From the NCBI RefSeq assembly GCF_023148685.1, contig NZ_JAHXNL010000001.1:186001-250000 (forward strand): a stretch of 64,000 nt of DNA, written 5' to 3'. Positions 9,145 to 17,354 of this stretch are shown in pieces; within the stretch, counting starts at the first letter, position 1, and the number at the start of each line of letters is the position of its first letter. The position numbers were made by a program, and so were the translations under genes. The notes beneath the pieces are model-generated. The model was not told the origin of the DNA, ran no database searches, and was given only the letters and a program-made list of their open reading frames with translations. The stretch is from Georgenia sp. EYE_87. GTDB lineage: Bacteria; Actinomycetota; Actinomycetes; Actinomycetales; Actinomycetaceae.

Positions 9145-10755
9145 TCACCTCGAGGCGGTGACGCCGCGGTCGAGCGCGTAGCGGGCGGCCTGGGTGCGGG
9201 AGATGACGCCGATCTTGTGGAAGATGTTCGTCAGGTGGCGCGCGACGGTGCGGTCGCTGATGACTAGGGTCTCGGCGATCTCCCGGTTGGAGCGTCCGTC
9301 GGCGACCAGCGCGAGCACCTCGCACTCGCGCCGGGTCAGCCCGTCCGGTGAGTCCGGGGCCGGCCGGAACGCGCCGAGCCGGTCGAACACCGCGTGGGCG
9401 CGGTCGAGCTCCGCGGCGGCCGACACCTCGTCACCGAGCGCGCGGTAGGCATCGGCGAGCCGCACGCAGGTCCGGGCCGCGTCGTAGGCGGCACCCAGGT
9501 CGTGCCAGCGGCGGCAGGCGTCGCGGAGCACCGGCAGCGCCTCGTCGGCGCGGCTCTCGGCCAGCAGGACTGCGCCGCGCGCGGCGCACGCCATCGCCTC
9601 CAGTCCCGAGGTGGCGTACGTCGTTGCCGTCGCGGCAAGCTCGGAGGCGGCCGCGGCCGCCTCCTCCGGCCGTCCGGCGCTGAGTGCGATGTCCACGGCC
9701 GCCGCGCAGATCGGGGCCCGCCGCAGCGGGTCGTCACCTGCCGCAATCAGGGCGGAGCGCACCGAGGTCGCCGCCCCGGCCGCGTCGCCCTGCTGGATCC
9801 GCAGCAGGGCCCGGCCGGGTTGCGGGTCCCGGCCACGGGCGTGCGCCTCGTTGTACGCGTCAGCGGCGCGTGGGTCCCCGCGAAGCCGCCGTACCTCGGC
9901 AACGACGTACCAGGCCTCGGCGGCGTAGTCGACCCGGTGCCGGTCGAAGTCCTCCGCGACCCTCAGCGCACCGCCCTCGGCCTCGTCCCACTCGCCGCGC
10001 AGCAGACGCAGCTGGGCGCGGTGCACCGCACAGAGCCCCTCGAAGAACACCGCTGCGGGGAGGGTGGCCAGCCACTGCTCGGTCAGCTCGGTCCAGCGGA
10101 CCATCCGGCGTACGTCCGCGATCCGGTGGCAGGCCGCGACGGTGTGGCAGTAGAGGACCCCCGAGAGGAAGGGGTCGATCCGGCCGTTCTGGACGCCGAC
10201 CATCGCCGCGTCGAGCAACGGCAGCCCGTCGGCGACGTGGCCGGACTGGATCAGTGCCCGGGCCTCGCTCTGGAGAGCGAGCGCCAGCAGCCCGGCGTCG
10301 CCGTACCGGTGCCCCATCTCCTGCCCCCGACGCGCAGCGTCGAGCGCCGCGGCGGGCCGACCGGCCAGAAGATTCCCCTCCACCTCCGTGAACAGCATGA
10401 GATGTCCGTGCACCGGACCTTCCGGGAGCCCCGCCACCAGGCGACCGGCCCGACCCAGCCATCCCCTGGCCTGTTCCTCCTCGCCACGAGCCAGGTGGCA
10501 GACCCCCAGCGAGAAGGCAGTCATCGCGGCCTCGGCCGGTCGGGCCTCGGCCTCGAAGGCGTCGCACGCGGCGGCGCCGAGCCGCAGCTTGTCCTCGATG
10601 CGACCCACCCACCACAGGGCGTCGGCGTAGGCCGCGAGGTCGTCGGCGGTGAAGTGTGCGGGGTGGGCGGCGCCGAAGTGCGTGACCGCGGTGGGCCAGT
10701 CGCGCGTGGCGTAGGCCCTCCGCGCGAGCGTCAGGGTGTTCCCACGATCGTCCAC
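9145..10755 (-). CDS. TPR-containing LuxR-family transcriptional regulator
   Basis: About 470 residues of alanine-rich TPR-like helical repeats are followed by a C-terminal LuxR/GerE DNA-binding domain (LTRRECEVLALVADG, then SNREIAETLVISDRTVARHL and NIFHKIG). There is no N-terminal ATPase, so this is not a full LAL regulator. Start GTG 10755 has GGAGGG at good spacing; an ATG at 10866 would add 37 residues. A paralogue with the same build lies at 40222-41874. Likely acts on the downstream alpha/beta hydrolase; this is inference from position. Confidence 0.85.
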   Translation of the reverse strand: MDDRGNTLTLARRAYATRDWPTAVTHFGAAHPAHFTADDLAAYADALWWVGRIEDKLRLGAAACDAFEAEARPAEAAMTAFSLGVCHLARGEEEQARGWLGRAGRLVAGLPEGPVHGHLMLFTEVEGNLLAGRPAAALDAARRGQEMGHRYGDAGLLALALQSEARALIQSGHVADGLPLLDAAMVGVQNGRIDPFLSGVLYCHTVAACHRIADVRRMVRWTELTEQWLATLPAAVFFEGLCAVHRAQLRLLRGEWDEAEGGALRVAEDFDRHRVDYAAEAWYVVAEVRRLRGDPRAADAYNEAHARGRDPQPGRALLRIQQGDAAGAATSVRSALIAAGDDPLRRAPICAAAVDIALSAGRPEEAAAAASELAATATTYATSGLEAMACAARGAVLLAESRADEALPVLRDACRRWHDLGAAYDAARTCVRLADAYRALGDEVSAAAELDRAHAVFDRLGAFRPAPDSPDGLTRRECEVLALVADGRSNREIAETLVISDRTVARHLTNIFHKIGVISRTQAARYALDRGVTASR

Positions 10756-10965
10756 CCGCTGCCCTCCGGTGCCCAGGATATCGGTGCGCGCCGGCGAGGC
10801 ACGAGCGAGAAGGTAACCTGCCCACGAAGTGCTGCCAGCAGTGACAGCCCCCTGCACGTGCCACATTCCGGTCGGCCCGTTCGGCCGGCATGCGATCAGT
10901 TGAGGGTGACCGGAGCCCGGTTGCCATCCCGGCAGGGCTATCTCGCGGGGCGGAAGGAGAGGTTC

Positions 10966-11709
10966 GTGGAAGAGTGGGCCACCCAGGACGAGCTCGGCAA
11001 GCAGCTCGGCATCGATGCTCAGTCGGTCGGCGACCTTCTCGTGGCCGCTGGCCTGAAGCTAGGCCGGCAGGCGACGGACGACGCACTGCACCGCGGGCTC
11101 GCGTCCCCCGGGACGACGTCCCTCGGACGCCCGTTCGTGCGGTGGCGGGCGGACGAGGTCCTGCCTCTCATCGAGCCGCTCGCGCTGCGAATGGCGGCGG
11201 CGCCGGCGAGGAGCGAGCCCACGGCAGGGACGCGACGGCGGGCCGCTCCGAAGCCACGTGTGCGCGTGCCCGGCACGACGTTCGACGTCGTGGTCGCGCT
11301 GCACGCCGTCGCCGATCCGAACCCCGGTCCGACGGGGTGGGCGTACGTGAATCAGGAGACCTGGGAAGCGACCTCGGGCGGTCTGCCGAACGGGACGGAC
11401 AGCGAGGGTGAACTGGTCGCCGCTCTGTACGTGCTGGACCACTCGGCACCTGGTGCCCACCTGCTGGTGCGGTCGGCCTCCGAGTACCTCGTGAAGACGG
11501 CAACGGTGTGGGGGCCGAACTGGCAGCGCAACGGCTGGCGAAAGCGCGACGGCGAGCGCCCGGAGAACCTGGAGCTGATCGAGCCGCTCCTGACGAAGAT
11601 CGGGAAGCGGGTCGGCCGCGTCAGGTTCGGGTTGGCCGATATCGCCGACGAGTTCATCGTCGCGGCTGCCCAGCGGGCCCGGGAGGCTGCCCGCGAGATC
11701 ACCCCGTAG
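10966..11709 (+). CDS. RNase H-like protein lacking catalytic residues
   Basis: A 247-residue homologue of the RNase HI at 49942-50823, with the same N-terminal helix-turn-helix-like domain (ATQDELGKQLGIDAQSVGDL) and an RNase H fold (PNPGPTGWAYV, GEL, NWQRNGWRKRDGERPENLEL). Of the catalytic set, Asp110 of the active copy is His113 here and Asp168 is Ala171. Glu149 and Asp228 remain, and the loop carrying the helper histidine (RGHTG) is deleted. RNA cleavage is therefore unlikely; nucleic-acid binding may remain. Start GTG 10966 follows AAGGAGA at 10953-10959. It is transcribed divergently from the LuxR-type gene. Confidence 0.85.
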   Translation: MEEWATQDELGKQLGIDAQSVGDLLVAAGLKLGRQATDDALHRGLASPGTTSLGRPFVRWRADEVLPLIEPLALRMAAAPARSEPTAGTRRRAAPKPRVRVPGTTFDVVVALHAVADPNPGPTGWAYVNQETWEATSGGLPNGTDSEGELVAALYVLDHSAPGAHLLVRSASEYLVKTATVWGPNWQRNGWRKRDGERPENLELIEPLLTKIGKRVGRVRFGLADIADEFIVAAAQRAREAAREITP

Positions 11710-11840
11710 GAGACGGCGTGGGTCAACCGGCGGCTCATGGAGCGCACCGGCCCCTCGCATGACGTTCTTGGCCGTCGCGCTGGCCGAGTGTCGCACGCCA
11801 GACTCTCGCGGCCGCCGACGGCACCACCGAGGCGCAGCGC

Positions 11841-12215
11841 CTACCCTGCCGCGAAGGCCTGGAAGAAGATCGGGAAGGTCCCGAGAACTCCGAGGGCGAT
11901 CAGGATCAGAGAGGCGGTCAGCGCCTTGCGTGTCTCGATCGCCTTCCCGCGGTACATCAGGTGCAGCACGGCCCACGCGATGAGCCAGACGATGACGGCG
12001 CCGATGGTCTTGCCCGACAGGGGGCCGACCGGGTCGTAGAGGTTGAGCAGATTCTTGAAGCCCTCGCTCGCCTCGGCCAGGGTCGTGAGGACGCCGAGTG
12101 CGAACGCGCCGACGCCGCCAGCGAGGATCGCTGCCGAGACGGGCCCCTCGGGCTTCTCGGCGTGCTCGACCTCCGGGCTGACCGATGCTCCGGTGGTCTC
12201 CAGGTTCGATGCCAT
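11841..12215 (-). CDS. Small membrane protein, second gene of a pair
   Basis: A 124-residue protein with a polar N-terminus and three hydrophobic spans (about 28-48, 68-90, 100-122), ending in GTFPIFFQAFAAG. It lies 9 nt after the upstream gene 12225-12737 and has GGAGG-type sequence before its ATG, so the two form an operon. Histidines are few (one in AVLHLMYR). I do not recognise the family; a partner role to the upstream histidine-containing membrane protein is inferred. Confidence 0.7.
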   Translation of the reverse strand: MASNLETTGASVSPEVEHAEKPEGPVSAAILAGGVGAFALGVLTTLAEASEGFKNLLNLYDPVGPLSGKTIGAVIVWLIAWAVLHLMYRGKAIETRKALTASLILIALGVLGTFPIFFQAFAAG

Positions 12216-12224
12216 GTCTGTCTC

Positions 12225-12737
12225 CTACAGGAGGGGGGCGGCCTTGGTGATCAGGGCGCCGAAGAGCCCTGCGATCGCCGCGAAGACGAAGGCCAGCACG
12301 AAGAGCAAGATGGTTGTCCTGCGAACCCGGTCATGGCGAATGAGACTGGTTCCGTAGTAGATGACGATGAACGCCACGACGGTGGCCAGGATGGGGCTGA
12401 TCCAGGCCACGTGCTCCTTCCACTCCATGCCGAAGTGGTGCCACTCCTCTGTCGCCGGGTCCGCCAGCAACGTGGATCGGGGACTTTCGGGGATGTCCTC
12501 CCGGTACCACGGGTAGACGATCCAGGTGCCGGTCAGCACCGTTCCCCAGGCGGCGACCGCCATCGCGACGACCCCGATCCTCAGACGACGCGCCCGGTCC
12601 CGGATGCCCTCCGGTCGCAGGAGCTGGGGTCGCAGGCTGTAGAGGCCTTCGAGCCCGCCCGCGAATCCCAGCAGGAACAGGGCGCCGAGGAGCATTCCGT
12701 GGATCAGGGTCCAGAGCTCACGATCGGTCAGACTCAT
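12225..12737 (-). CDS. Four-span membrane protein with conserved-looking histidines
   Basis: A 170-residue protein with four hydrophobic spans (about 10-30, 54-76, 108-132, 141-166). His13 sits in the first span (WTLIHGMLLGALFL), and EEWHHFGMEWKEHVAW precedes the third span. Membrane-embedded and membrane-edge histidines of this kind are typical of heme- or metal-binding redox proteins, but no family is recognised. It is the first gene of a two-gene operon and faces away from the FAD enzyme gene, sharing the intergenic space with it. Confidence 0.7.
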   Translation of the reverse strand: MSLTDRELWTLIHGMLLGALFLLGFAGGLEGLYSLRPQLLRPEGIRDRARRLRIGVVAMAVAAWGTVLTGTWIVYPWYREDIPESPRSTLLADPATEEWHHFGMEWKEHVAWISPILATVVAFIVIYYGTSLIRHDRVRRTTILLFVLAFVFAAIAGLFGALITKAAPLL

Positions 12738-12880
12738 CGCGCCACCGACCTCGGGAGGCGATTGAGGCGTGGGAGATGCGCCTCTTGCCTCGGACTATAG
12801 ACCTCGCAGATCGGCGGGCACAGAGGCAGCGGGGGCAACGGGCCGTTGACCGGCTCCTTCGGCGGGGTGAGCATGAGCAC

Positions 12881-14254
12881 GTGGTGGAGGTGCTGGACGC
12901 CGACTACCTCGTGGTCGGCGCAGGGGCATCGGGGATGGCGTTCACGGACGCACTGATCGCCCACGCGGACGTCGGCGTGGTCATGGTCGACCGGCGGTAC
13001 GGCGCCGGCGGGCACTGGCTGGACGCGTACCCCTTCGTGCGCCTCCACCAGGCCTCCTCGTTCTACGGGGTGGCCTCGACGCTGCTCGGCGACGGGCGGC
13101 TCCAGCAGGACGGGCCGGAGGCCGGCCTGCACGAGCGGGCCGCGGCACCGGAGATCTGCGCGTACTACGACCGGGTCCTGCGGGAGCGGTTGCTTCGCTC
13201 CGGCAAGGTGGCGTTCTACCCGAGCTGCGAGTACCTCGGCGAGGGGAGGTTCGTCTCGCGGCTGTCCGGGAGGCGCTACGAGGTCGGGGGCCGGCGGCGC
13301 GTCGTCGACGCCCGCTACCTCTCACCTGAGGTACCGGCGACGACGCCTGCGCCGTTCGGCGCCGCGGACGACGTGCGCGTCGTGCCCGTGGGCGACCTGG
13401 TGAAGGTGGCCGGTGCGCCCTCGGAGTACGTGATCGCCGGCTCGGGCAAGACAGCCACCGACGCCTGCGTCTGGCTGCTCGACAACGGCGTCGACCCCGG
13501 CGACATCTGCTGGGTGCGTCCGCGCGACCCGTGGATGCTCGACAGGGCGGCGGTCCAGCCGGACCCGGTCGTGTTCTACGGCACGGCGGCCGACATCATG
13601 CAGGCGGCTGAGGCCGCGACATCCCCGGACGAGGTGTTCCTCCTGCTCGAGGACGCCGGCGTGATGCTGCGGATCGACCGGTCCGTGGTCCCCACGATGG
13701 CGAAGGTCCCCACGCTCGCCCGCTGGGAGCTCGAGAGGCTGCGCACGATCGACCGGGTCGTCAGGCTCGGCCACCTCCGGCACGTCGAGCGCGGCCGCCT
13801 GGTGCTCGACGACGGCTACGTCGCCGTCGCCCCGGACGCCCTCGTGGTCCACTGCGCCGCCTCGGGGCTGCGGTACCCGCCGCTGGTGCCGGTCTGGGGC
13901 CGCGAGACGATCACCGTGCAACCGATCCAGCTCGGGTTCGCCTGCTTCGGCGCTGCGCTGGCGGGTTACGTCGAAGCGACGCTGGACGACGACGACGTCA
14001 AGAACCGGCTGTGCCCACCCTCGCCGTTCTCCGACACGCCGGCCGACTGGGCGCGGCAGCAGGTCCTCGGCGCGCGGGCGTCCTTGACCGCGGAGCCTCG
14101 GATCAGGGACTGGGCCGAGGCGGTCCCCCTCAACCCGGCGCGCACGCCGCCGGAGCTGGCCGGCTCCGCCGCCGTCGCCGCCGCCAAGAACCGGTTCCGG
14201 CAGCACGTGGGGCCGGGGATGGCCAAGCTGGCGCAGCTCGCCGGAATGTCGTAG
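12881..14254 (+). CDS. FAD/NAD(P)-binding oxidoreductase
   Basis: A flavoprotein of about 457 residues. The first dinucleotide fold carries GAGASG near residue 14, and a second, GSGKTATDA, lies near residue 190, as in flavin-containing monooxygenase-like enzymes. The region GAGGHWLDAYPFVRLHQASS resembles the FAD-contacting part of that group. I start at GTG 12881; ATG 12776 is also open but its extension is basic and unlike the family. The substrate is unknown. Neighbouring redox proteins (membrane pair, multicopper oxidase) suggest an oxidative function. Confidence 0.8.
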   Translation: MVEVLDADYLVVGAGASGMAFTDALIAHADVGVVMVDRRYGAGGHWLDAYPFVRLHQASSFYGVASTLLGDGRLQQDGPEAGLHERAAAPEICAYYDRVLRERLLRSGKVAFYPSCEYLGEGRFVSRLSGRRYEVGGRRRVVDARYLSPEVPATTPAPFGAADDVRVVPVGDLVKVAGAPSEYVIAGSGKTATDACVWLLDNGVDPGDICWVRPRDPWMLDRAAVQPDPVVFYGTAADIMQAAEAATSPDEVFLLLEDAGVMLRIDRSVVPTMAKVPTLARWELERLRTIDRVVRLGHLRHVERGRLVLDDGYVAVAPDALVVHCAASGLRYPPLVPVWGRETITVQPIQLGFACFGAALAGYVEATLDDDDVKNRLCPPSPFSDTPADWARQQVLGARASLTAEPRIRDWAEAVPLNPARTPPELAGSAAVAAAKNRFRQHVGPGMAKLAQLAGMS

Positions 14255-14320
14255 CTGCCCCCCAGGGGCGGTTCGAGGCGGGTGAGGAGGTGAGGGGCGG
14301 GTGAGGGGCGCATTTCGTCA

Positions 14321-14335
14321 CGGACATATCGGACA
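14321..14335 (+). promoter_or_regulatory. Candidate operator with GGACA direct repeat
   Basis: CGGACATATCGGACA holds GGACA twice with 9-bp spacing, just upstream of the putative -35 of the multicopper oxidase gene. Twelve of these bases (ACATATCGGACA) recur at 21465-21476 upstream of the DsbA-like gene. The cognate regulator is unknown. Confidence 0.35.
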
Positions 14336-14341
14336 GGGCCC

Positions 14342-14370
14342 TTGACGGCGCCTCACGCGCACGGTTCATT
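14342..14370 (+). promoter_or_regulatory. Putative promoter of the multicopper oxidase gene
   Basis: TTGACG (14342-14347), a 17-nt spacer and TTCATT (14365-14370) fit a housekeeping-type promoter about 40 nt before the ATG. Confidence 0.45.
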
Positions 14371-14409
14371 GACGATGCAGGGCGCCGACCGACCCGAGGA
14401 AGTGTCACG

Positions 14410-16608
14410 ATGTCCGATGCTCCAAGCAGCGCTGGTGACCGACGCACGTCTCGGCCGGCGACCGACGACGGCCGTGCATCGGCCGTACCGGACCTCGGCA
14501 CGGCCCTGAGCAGGCGGACCGTCCTGCGCGCGGGGGGCGCCGGCATGGGGCTGTTCCTCCTGGGGTCGGTAGGCGGTCGCGCGGTGGCCGTCCAGGTGCC
14601 GGCGACGGCGCTGCCCGGCGGCACCCGCGACCCGGCCGGCATCCCCAAGTTCGTCACCCCGCTCCTCGTCCCACCCGTGATGCCGCGCACCGGGACCGTG
14701 ACCACCCGGGCCGGGAAGAACCTCGACCACTACGTCATCGCGGTGCGCCAGTTCGACCAGCAGATCCTGCCGGCCGGGCTGCCGGCGACCACGGTGTGGG
14801 GGTACGGACCGGTCGACCCCCAGAACAAGGGCCTGGACATCCACAACGCCCCCAGCCTCACCTTCGAGGCCCGGTACGGCGAGCCGCTCCGGGTGACGTG
14901 GGTCAACGATCTGGTCGACGAGGCCGGCGGCTACCTCCCGCACCTGCTCCCCGTCGACCCCACCCTGCACTGGGCCAACCCGCCGGGCGGCACCGACGGC
15001 CGCGACTCCCGCCCGACCTTCACCGACACCCCCGAGGCGTACGAGGGCCCCGTCCCGATCGTCACGCACGTCCACGGTGCGGTGGGCGTCGGCGACGAGT
15101 CCGACGGCTACACCGAGGCCTGGTTCCTGCCCGACGCCGACGACATCGGCCCGGACCTCGCCCGCGAGGGCACCTGGTACGACTTCTTCGCCGCCAAGGC
15201 CGAGGCACTCCAGGGCTCCGGCTGGGCCCCGGGCTCAGCCACCTTCGAGTACCCCAACGCCCAGCGCGCGTCGACGCTGTGGTACCACGACCACACCCTG
15301 GGCATGACCCGCCTCAACGTGTATGCCGGTCCGGCCGGTTTCTACATCGTCAGGGGCGGCCCGGAGGGCGACGACGCCGTCCTCGACAGCCGCACCGGAC
15401 GGCGCGCCGAGCTGCCCGGGCCCGCCCCCGAGCGCAACGACCGCTTCCCGGCCACGAAGAGGTACCTCGAGATCCCGCTGGCCATCCAGGACCGCTCGTT
15501 CAACGAGGACGGTTCCCTGTTCTATCCCGACACCCGGGAGTTCTTCGACGGCGTGCCGGGCCCCTACCTCCCGGAGACCGACGTCTCGCCCATCTGGAAC
15601 CCCGAGTTCTTCGGCAACACCCTCATGGTGAACGGCAGCACCTGGCCCTACCTCGACGTCGAGCAGCGCCGGTACCGGTTCCGCCTCCTCAACGGCTGCA
15701 ACTCCCGCTTCCTCATCCTCGACTTCTCCGGCATCCCCGGGGTGAGCGTGTGGCAGATCGGCTCCGAGGGCGGTTTCCTCGGCGCTCCGGTGGAGATCAC
15801 GAGCGAGGCGAACCGGTCACGGATCCTCCTGGCCCCGGCCGAGCGGGCCGACGTCGTCGTCGACTTCTCCGCCGTGGCGCCCGGCTCCCACCTGCTGCGC
15901 AACCTCGGCCCGGACGAGCCGTTCGGCGGCGGCGAGCCGGTCCTCGAACCGACGGACGACGACGACGGCTTCCCCGCCGCGGACCCGGACACGACCGGCC
16001 AGGTCATGCTGTTCAGGGTGACGCCCGCCCAGGGCCCGGACCGGACCACGCCACCCGAGTTCCTCGCCCTGCCGTCGATCGCCCCGCTCGGCGGCGGGAG
16101 CGTCCGCCGGCTGGCACTGATCGAGATGATGTCCGAGCACTTCGAGGACGCGCCGTCCGCGGCGCTGCTCGGGCAGGTCCTCGAGGACGGCCGCTGGGTG
16201 GCCCACGAGTGGGAGGACGCGGTCACCGAGAACCCCCAGCTCGGCGCGACCGAGACCTGGGAGTTCTACAACACGACCGGGGACGCCCATCCGATCCACG
16301 TGCACGAGGTCCACTTCCAGGTGGTCGACCGTGAGCCGATCGTGATCGACGAGGAGGCCGGCACGGTCCACATCGCGGAGGACTCCGAGGCGCGGCCGCC
16401 CGACCCGGGCGAGGACGGCTGGAAGGACACGGTGATCGCCTATCCCGGGGAGGTCACCCGGGTGCGGATGCGGTTCGACGGCGCGGGCCAGTTCGTCTGG
16501 CACTGCCACATCGTCGAGCACGAGGACAACGAGATGATGCGGCCCTACCGGATCGGTCCGCTCCAGAAGGGGCAGCCGGCCGACGGCGGGGACCGCGGGG
16601 GCCACTGA
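14410..16608 (+). CDS. Tat-exported multicopper oxidase (CotA/bilirubin-oxidase-like)
   Basis: A 732-residue secreted oxidase that couples one-electron oxidation of a substrate (phenols, bilirubin-like compounds or metal ions) to four-electron reduction of O2. The twin-arginine signal is SRRTVL at residues 34-39 followed by a hydrophobic stretch. All copper ligands are present: H220-V-H222-G, Y292-H-D-H295, H627-P-I-H630-V-H632, and H698-C699-H700 with H704 and axial M709. Three cupredoxin domains are implied by the length. An acidic insertion rich in Asp/Glu lies near residues 515-530. The gene stands alone with its own promoter. Confidence 0.93.
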   Translation: MSDAPSSAGDRRTSRPATDDGRASAVPDLGTALSRRTVLRAGGAGMGLFLLGSVGGRAVAVQVPATALPGGTRDPAGIPKFVTPLLVPPVMPRTGTVTTRAGKNLDHYVIAVRQFDQQILPAGLPATTVWGYGPVDPQNKGLDIHNAPSLTFEARYGEPLRVTWVNDLVDEAGGYLPHLLPVDPTLHWANPPGGTDGRDSRPTFTDTPEAYEGPVPIVTHVHGAVGVGDESDGYTEAWFLPDADDIGPDLAREGTWYDFFAAKAEALQGSGWAPGSATFEYPNAQRASTLWYHDHTLGMTRLNVYAGPAGFYIVRGGPEGDDAVLDSRTGRRAELPGPAPERNDRFPATKRYLEIPLAIQDRSFNEDGSLFYPDTREFFDGVPGPYLPETDVSPIWNPEFFGNTLMVNGSTWPYLDVEQRRYRFRLLNGCNSRFLILDFSGIPGVSVWQIGSEGGFLGAPVEITSEANRSRILLAPAERADVVVDFSAVAPGSHLLRNLGPDEPFGGGEPVLEPTDDDDGFPAADPDTTGQVMLFRVTPAQGPDRTTPPEFLALPSIAPLGGGSVRRLALIEMMSEHFEDAPSAALLGQVLEDGRWVAHEWEDAVTENPQLGATETWEFYNTTGDAHPIHVHEVHFQVVDREPIVIDEEAGTVHIAEDSEARPPDPGEDGWKDTVIAYPGEVTRVRMRFDGAGQFVWHCHIVEHEDNEMMRPYRIGPLQKGQPADGGDRGGH

Positions 16609-16629
16609 ACCCGCGCGGTCCCAGGTGCG

Positions 16630-17166
16630 TCAGCTCGTGGAGTCCTGGCGGATCTCGACGCGCCGGATCCTCCCGGAGATCGTTCACCAGCGGCCGGCGT
16701 ACTCGGCCTCGGCGGCCTCGACCTGGTCGACGATGTCGCCCTCATTCGTGCAGACCACGGCGCTCGCCTCCGCCTCCTCCGGGCGGAACACCAGGTCGTG
16801 CTTCTTGAGCTGGTTGGTAGCGGGCACCGCCACGGCACCGATCTTGTGCAGCGCCATGATCGCGTACCAGAACTGGTAGTGCCGCTTCATGACGAGCAGC
16901 ACCACGTCACCGCGGCGGATCACGCGGGAGAGGAAACACGACGCCGCCCGGTCGCTCAGGTCCTTCATCTCCCCGAAGGTCAACGTGCGGAGGCCGCGGT
17001 CGTCGTCGCACCAGCGCAGCGCCCGGCGGTCCGGGGTCTCGGTGCCCAGCCGGTCGAGGACGTCGTAGGCGAAGTTGAACTCCCGCGGGCAGTGCAGCTC
17101 GAACGTCCGGGGGTGGCCGTCGTCGCCGAGGTCCTCGGTGAGGTAGTCGGTGTGCAGGTCGAGCAT
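16630..17166 (-). pseudogene. Acyl-CoA synthetase (AMP-binding) gene with large internal deletion
   Basis: The first 160 codons from ATG 17166 read as the N-terminus of a medium-chain acyl-CoA synthetase (PREFNFAYDVLD, then LTFGEMKDLSDRAASCFL and HKIGAVAVPATNQLKKHD). The frame stops at 16684 right after EAEYAGRW. In the next frame the same DNA continues as TISGRIRRVEIRQDSTS and stop at 16630, which is the normal C-terminal end of this family. About 350 codons, including the ATP-binding P-loop and A3-A8 motifs, are missing and the joint is out of frame. GGGAG precedes the start. Confidence 0.85.
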
Positions 17167-17354
17167 AGGGATTCTCCCTCCGGGCGCCGCCGGTCGGCGG
17201 CGCACCGGCGGCGCGGCACGGGCTCTCGGGCGGGAGGGCCCGGCCCGAGCGGCGCGTGTCGCGCGGCGGCATGTGAGCGCCGCACGGGGACGTCCCGGAG
17301 ATTCCTTTCAGGCGCGGGCGGCCACCGCGCGGGACCTACGGTGCAGTCGCACCC

